Part shown: positions 6,457-8,037 of the stretch, in pieces | Layout: each line of letters opens with the position of its first letter | How positions within the stretch are numbered: position 1 is the stretch's first letter | NCBI GenBank assembly: GCA_025362705.1 | Contig: JANYFH010000303.1 | Span: 1 to 8,037 of the forward strand | DNA from: Betaproteobacteria bacterium | Lineage (GTDB): Bacteria > Pseudomonadota > Gammaproteobacteria > Burkholderiales > Usitatibacteraceae | Direction: 5' to 3' | Length of the DNA: 8,037 nucleotides | Notes under the pieces: model-generated | Database searches by the model: none | Seen by the model: only the letters and a program-made list of their open reading frames with translations | Told to the model about the DNA's origin: nothing | Program-made: the position numbers and the translations under genes

Positions 6457-7128
6457 CTAAAAGTCGAAACGCGAGGGCTGACTGGCATTCAACAGCGGTG
6501 GAACAACTGTCTCAAAAATTTCTGTTGCGGTATATGCATTGCCGGTTGTGCGGGTAAACAGGGTGGCTTTCATGGTCGGGGCATCACCGACGATGGCGAA
6601 TAAGCAACCACTTTCCGCCAACACGTCCAGATAAGCTTGCGGCAATATCGGAACGGACCCTGTCAACACGATGACATCAAATTTTTCACCGGCACCGATA
6701 AATGCCGCTGGCGATTGCGCTGCATCACCAATCTTGAGAATCGCGTTACCAATATTGGCTTGGGCTAGATTGCTGGCGGCAGTGCGCGAATACGCATCGA
6801 AATATTCGATGCTCGTTACGCTTAAAGCGCGACTGGCCAGCAACGCCGTCAGATAGCCGCTGCCGGTACCGATCTCCAGCACGCGTTCTGTTGCTTTCGG
6901 TGCGACTTCCTGCACAATGCGCGCTTCCATTTTCGGCGCCATCATGAATTGACCATGACCTCCACCGAGTGGAATTTCCATGTCGGTAAAAGCGATGGCG
7001 CGGTAGGCGACGGGCACGAAATCCTCGCGCTTGACCAAGGAAAGCAAGTCCAGCACGTCCTGATCCAGCACCTCCCAGGTACGGATCTGCTGCTCGATCA
7101 TATTGAAGCGCGCTTGTTCGAAATTCAT
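6457..7128 (-). CDS. Protein-L-isoaspartate O-methyltransferase-like SAM-dependent methyltransferase (atypical)
   Basis: 223 residues from ATG 7126-7128; GGAAG lies 8 nt upstream, whereas the in-frame GTG at 7137 has that site directly against it. A Rossmann fold with the SAM motif I VLEIGTGSGY (83-92), acidic E108 at the end of strand 2, and FDVIVLTGSVPILP (150-163) as the motif II region match the PCMT family, which repairs isoaspartyl damage in proteins. However, the substrate-loop motif of true Pcm (GQTISQPY) is here GQFMMAPKMEAR (59-70), and the C-terminus reads ETVVPPLLNASQPSRF. This fits a betaproteobacterial subfamily often annotated as Pcm but lacking the Ser-Gln-Pro loop, so the substrate may differ and I give no symbol. 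It lies 52 nt after tetR and 7 nt before the rhodanese gene, probably in the same transcript. Confidence 0.85.
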   Translation of the reverse strand: MNFEQARFNMIEQQIRTWEVLDQDVLDLLSLVKREDFVPVAYRAIAFTDMEIPLGGGHGQFMMAPKMEARIVQEVAPKATERVLEIGTGSGYLTALLASRALSVTSIEYFDAYSRTAASNLAQANIGNAILKIGDAAQSPAAFIGAGEKFDVIVLTGSVPILPQAYLDVLAESGCLFAIVGDAPTMKATLFTRTTGNAYTATEIFETVVPPLLNASQPSRFDF

Positions 7129-7136
7129 GTCAGTCA

Positions 7137-7141
7137 CTTCC
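7137..7141 (-). promoter_or_regulatory. Ribosome binding site deciding the methyltransferase start
   Basis: Read on the minus strand, GGAAG (7141 down to 7137) stands 8 nt before ATG 7128. It overlaps the alternative GTG start at 7137, making that start unlikely. Confidence 0.6.
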
Positions 7142-7180
7142 GCAGGTCGGCGTTCATTCAGATTGAAATACCAAGCCGCG

Positions 7181-7816
7181 TCATTTTAGCAAACCACGCA
7201 CGAGCAAATCGGTATGAATATCCAAATATGTTTCCGGATCCATCCCTTGCGCGCCGCACAAATCAAACGAATTTCGCCAGAGCATCAGCATCAGCACAGG
7301 TGCCGCGCAAATGTGTGGCGTGTGCTCAAGCTCCATTGGGCGAAATTCTCCTGAGTCGATGCCGCGCTGAATCGCCACCTTGAATATGGCCAGGCCCCGC
7401 ACTATCACTTCGTCGTGATAAAACTTGGCCAGTTCCGGAAAATTTCCCGCCTCCGAAATCATCAGCTTGGAAATACCCGCTAACTTTGTCGCCCCAATTT
7501 TTTGCCACCAGGTTTTTACCAGAAGGCGCATCAAATCCGCGCTGCTACCTTCGTAGCTGCGCATACGTTCTTCAAACTCTACAAAGCGCGGCACAATGCC
7601 TTCGCGAACGATTGCCTTGAACAACTCATCCTTGCTATCGAAGTAGAGATAGAGCGTGCCTTTGGAAACGCCGGCGCGCTTGGCGACATCGTCAAGCCGG
7701 GTCGCAGCGAATCCGCGTTCGACGAACAATTCCAGTGCCGCGCTCGCAAGTTCGCTCGGGCGCGCGTCTTTGCGGCGCTCCCAACGTGGTTCGATAACTT
7801 TTGCCAATACAGACAT
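7181..7816 (-). CDS. TetR/AcrR family transcriptional regulator
   Basis: 211 residues. The N-terminal DNA-binding domain (about 18-66) shows ASAALELFVERGFAATRLDD and the helix-turn-helix VAKRAGVSKGTLYLYFDSKDEL (about 44-65), one of the best-conserved signatures of TetR repressors. The C-terminal two-thirds is an all-helical ligand-binding and dimerisation part without a recognisable ligand signature; the stretch CAAPVLMLMLWRNSF is probably part of the dimer interface or pocket. The start ATG 7814-7816 has only a weak Shine-Dalgarno. Its promoter and a 22-nt palindrome directly upstream are described separately and suggest autorepression. Genes for a methyltransferase, a rhodanese and TolC follow in the same direction, so it may control efflux capacity or be merely linked. 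Its ligand is unknown. Confidence 0.92.
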   Translation of the reverse strand: MSVLAKVIEPRWERRKDARPSELASAALELFVERGFAATRLDDVAKRAGVSKGTLYLYFDSKDELFKAIVREGIVPRFVEFEERMRSYEGSSADLMRLLVKTWWQKIGATKLAGISKLMISEAGNFPELAKFYHDEVIVRGLAIFKVAIQRGIDSGEFRPMELEHTPHICAAPVLMLMLWRNSFDLCGAQGMDPETYLDIHTDLLVRGLLK

Positions 7817-7825
7817 GAGAAACCA

Positions 7826-7847
7826 TTACTGACTGAATAGTCATTAA
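7826..7847. promoter_or_regulatory. Candidate TetR operator (22-nt palindrome)
   Basis: Half-sites TTAcTGACT (7826-7834) and AGTCAtTAA (7839-7847) are inverted repeats around the 4-base spacer GAAT, with a single mismatched pair (lower case). The palindrome starts 10 nt upstream of the tetR start codon, touches the -10 box and covers the expected transcription start. Size and place are those of an operator for a TetR dimer. Confidence 0.6.
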
Positions 7848-7874
7848 GATACGCCGACGACTGTATAACGTCAA
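7846..7874 (-). promoter_or_regulatory. Sigma-70 promoter of tetR
   Basis: On the minus strand TTGACG (7874 to 7869, 5 of 6 to consensus) is followed after exactly 17 nt by TATCTT (7851 to 7846, 4 of 6). Transcription would begin near 7839, leaving a leader of about 22 nt before ATG 7816. Confidence 0.6.
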
Positions 7875-7947
7875 GCCGCTGGCTCAAATGATAGAGCACA
7901 ACATGGCGCATTGCCGCAGCAAGCGAATTGGGTTAAGTTGTCGGCTG

Positions 7948-8030
7948 TACGCAGGGGTTCCGTCAATCAGTTCGGCGGATGAGATAAACCCTTTGAACCT
8001 GATCCGGATAACACCGGCGTAGGGAGCGTG
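7948..8030 (+). promoter_or_regulatory. TPP (thiamine pyrophosphate) riboswitch
   Basis: All hallmark pieces of the THI element are present in order: GGGGTT (7954-7959), a variable P3 arm closed by CCG/CGG, the pyrimidine-sensing bulge TGAGAT (7980-7985), ACCC (7988-7991) pairing with GGGGT to form P2, then TTTGAACCTGATCCGG (7992-8007), ATAACACCGG and CGTAGGGA (8018-8025), the pyrophosphate-binding P4/P5 side. ACGC (7949-7952) and GCGT (8026-8029) can close P1. The element reads rightward; its gene starts beyond the window and should be a thiamine biosynthesis or uptake gene (thiC is most common in this group). In proteobacteria such elements generally hide the ribosome binding site or cause early termination when TPP is high; the expression platform is not in the window. 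Confidence 0.95.
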
Positions 8031-8037
8031 AATCGGC

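Noticed and set aside
7911..7938. Possible promoter for the riboswitch transcript (TTGCCG, 16 nt, TTAAGT)
   Set aside because: The -10 box matches the consensus at only three of six positions, too weak to report as a feature, although a promoter must lie in this region.

Overview
The window looks like the chromosome of a Gram-negative betaproteobacterium, probably Burkholderiales and perhaps close to Oxalobacteraceae. The reasons are a TolC-type outer-membrane channel, an outer-membrane barrel protein ending in aromatic Phe, a PilG-like receiver, the set tetR / pcm-like / rhodanese / tolC, moderate GC content and the style of the proteins. This placement comes from remembered family resemblance, not from a search.

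Left part (1-3634, + strand): the 3' end of an HMG-CoA lyase family gene is followed after 17 nt by a small outer-membrane beta-barrel protein. Then comes a complete NitT/TauT/SsuABC-type ABC importer: periplasmic binding protein, ATPase and permease. Gaps are 17, 33, 24 and -4 nt with no terminator between genes, so all five are probably one transcript. The substrate cannot be read from sequence. The binding protein is of the NMT1/THI5-like type, whose members carry sulfonates, nitrate, pyrimidines, phthalate-like acids and other ligands.

Middle (3635-4681): a stand-alone PilG-like receiver protein lies between two non-coding stretches of 275 and 295 bp. Each stretch holds one copy of a 34-nt direct repeat (28 of 34 identical) made of two small palindromic cores and a T-run. 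This is the least explained structure in the window.

Right part (4682-7816, - strand): a TetR-family repressor, a protein-isoaspartate methyltransferase-like enzyme of an atypical subfamily, a single-domain rhodanese and TolC all read leftward. The tetR promoter (-35/17 bp/-10) is visible, and a 22-nt near-perfect palindrome covers its predicted start of transcription, which suggests autorepression.

Right edge (7948-8030, + strand): a clear TPP (thiamine pyrophosphate) riboswitch reads out of the window. It very likely controls a thiamine biosynthesis or uptake gene just beyond the edge (thiC is the usual one).

Most of the content belongs to known families. I see no CRISPR array, transposase, phage gene, tRNA or rRNA. 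The better leads are the repeat pair around the receiver gene, the barrel protein built into an ABC importer operon, and the atypical methyltransferase.
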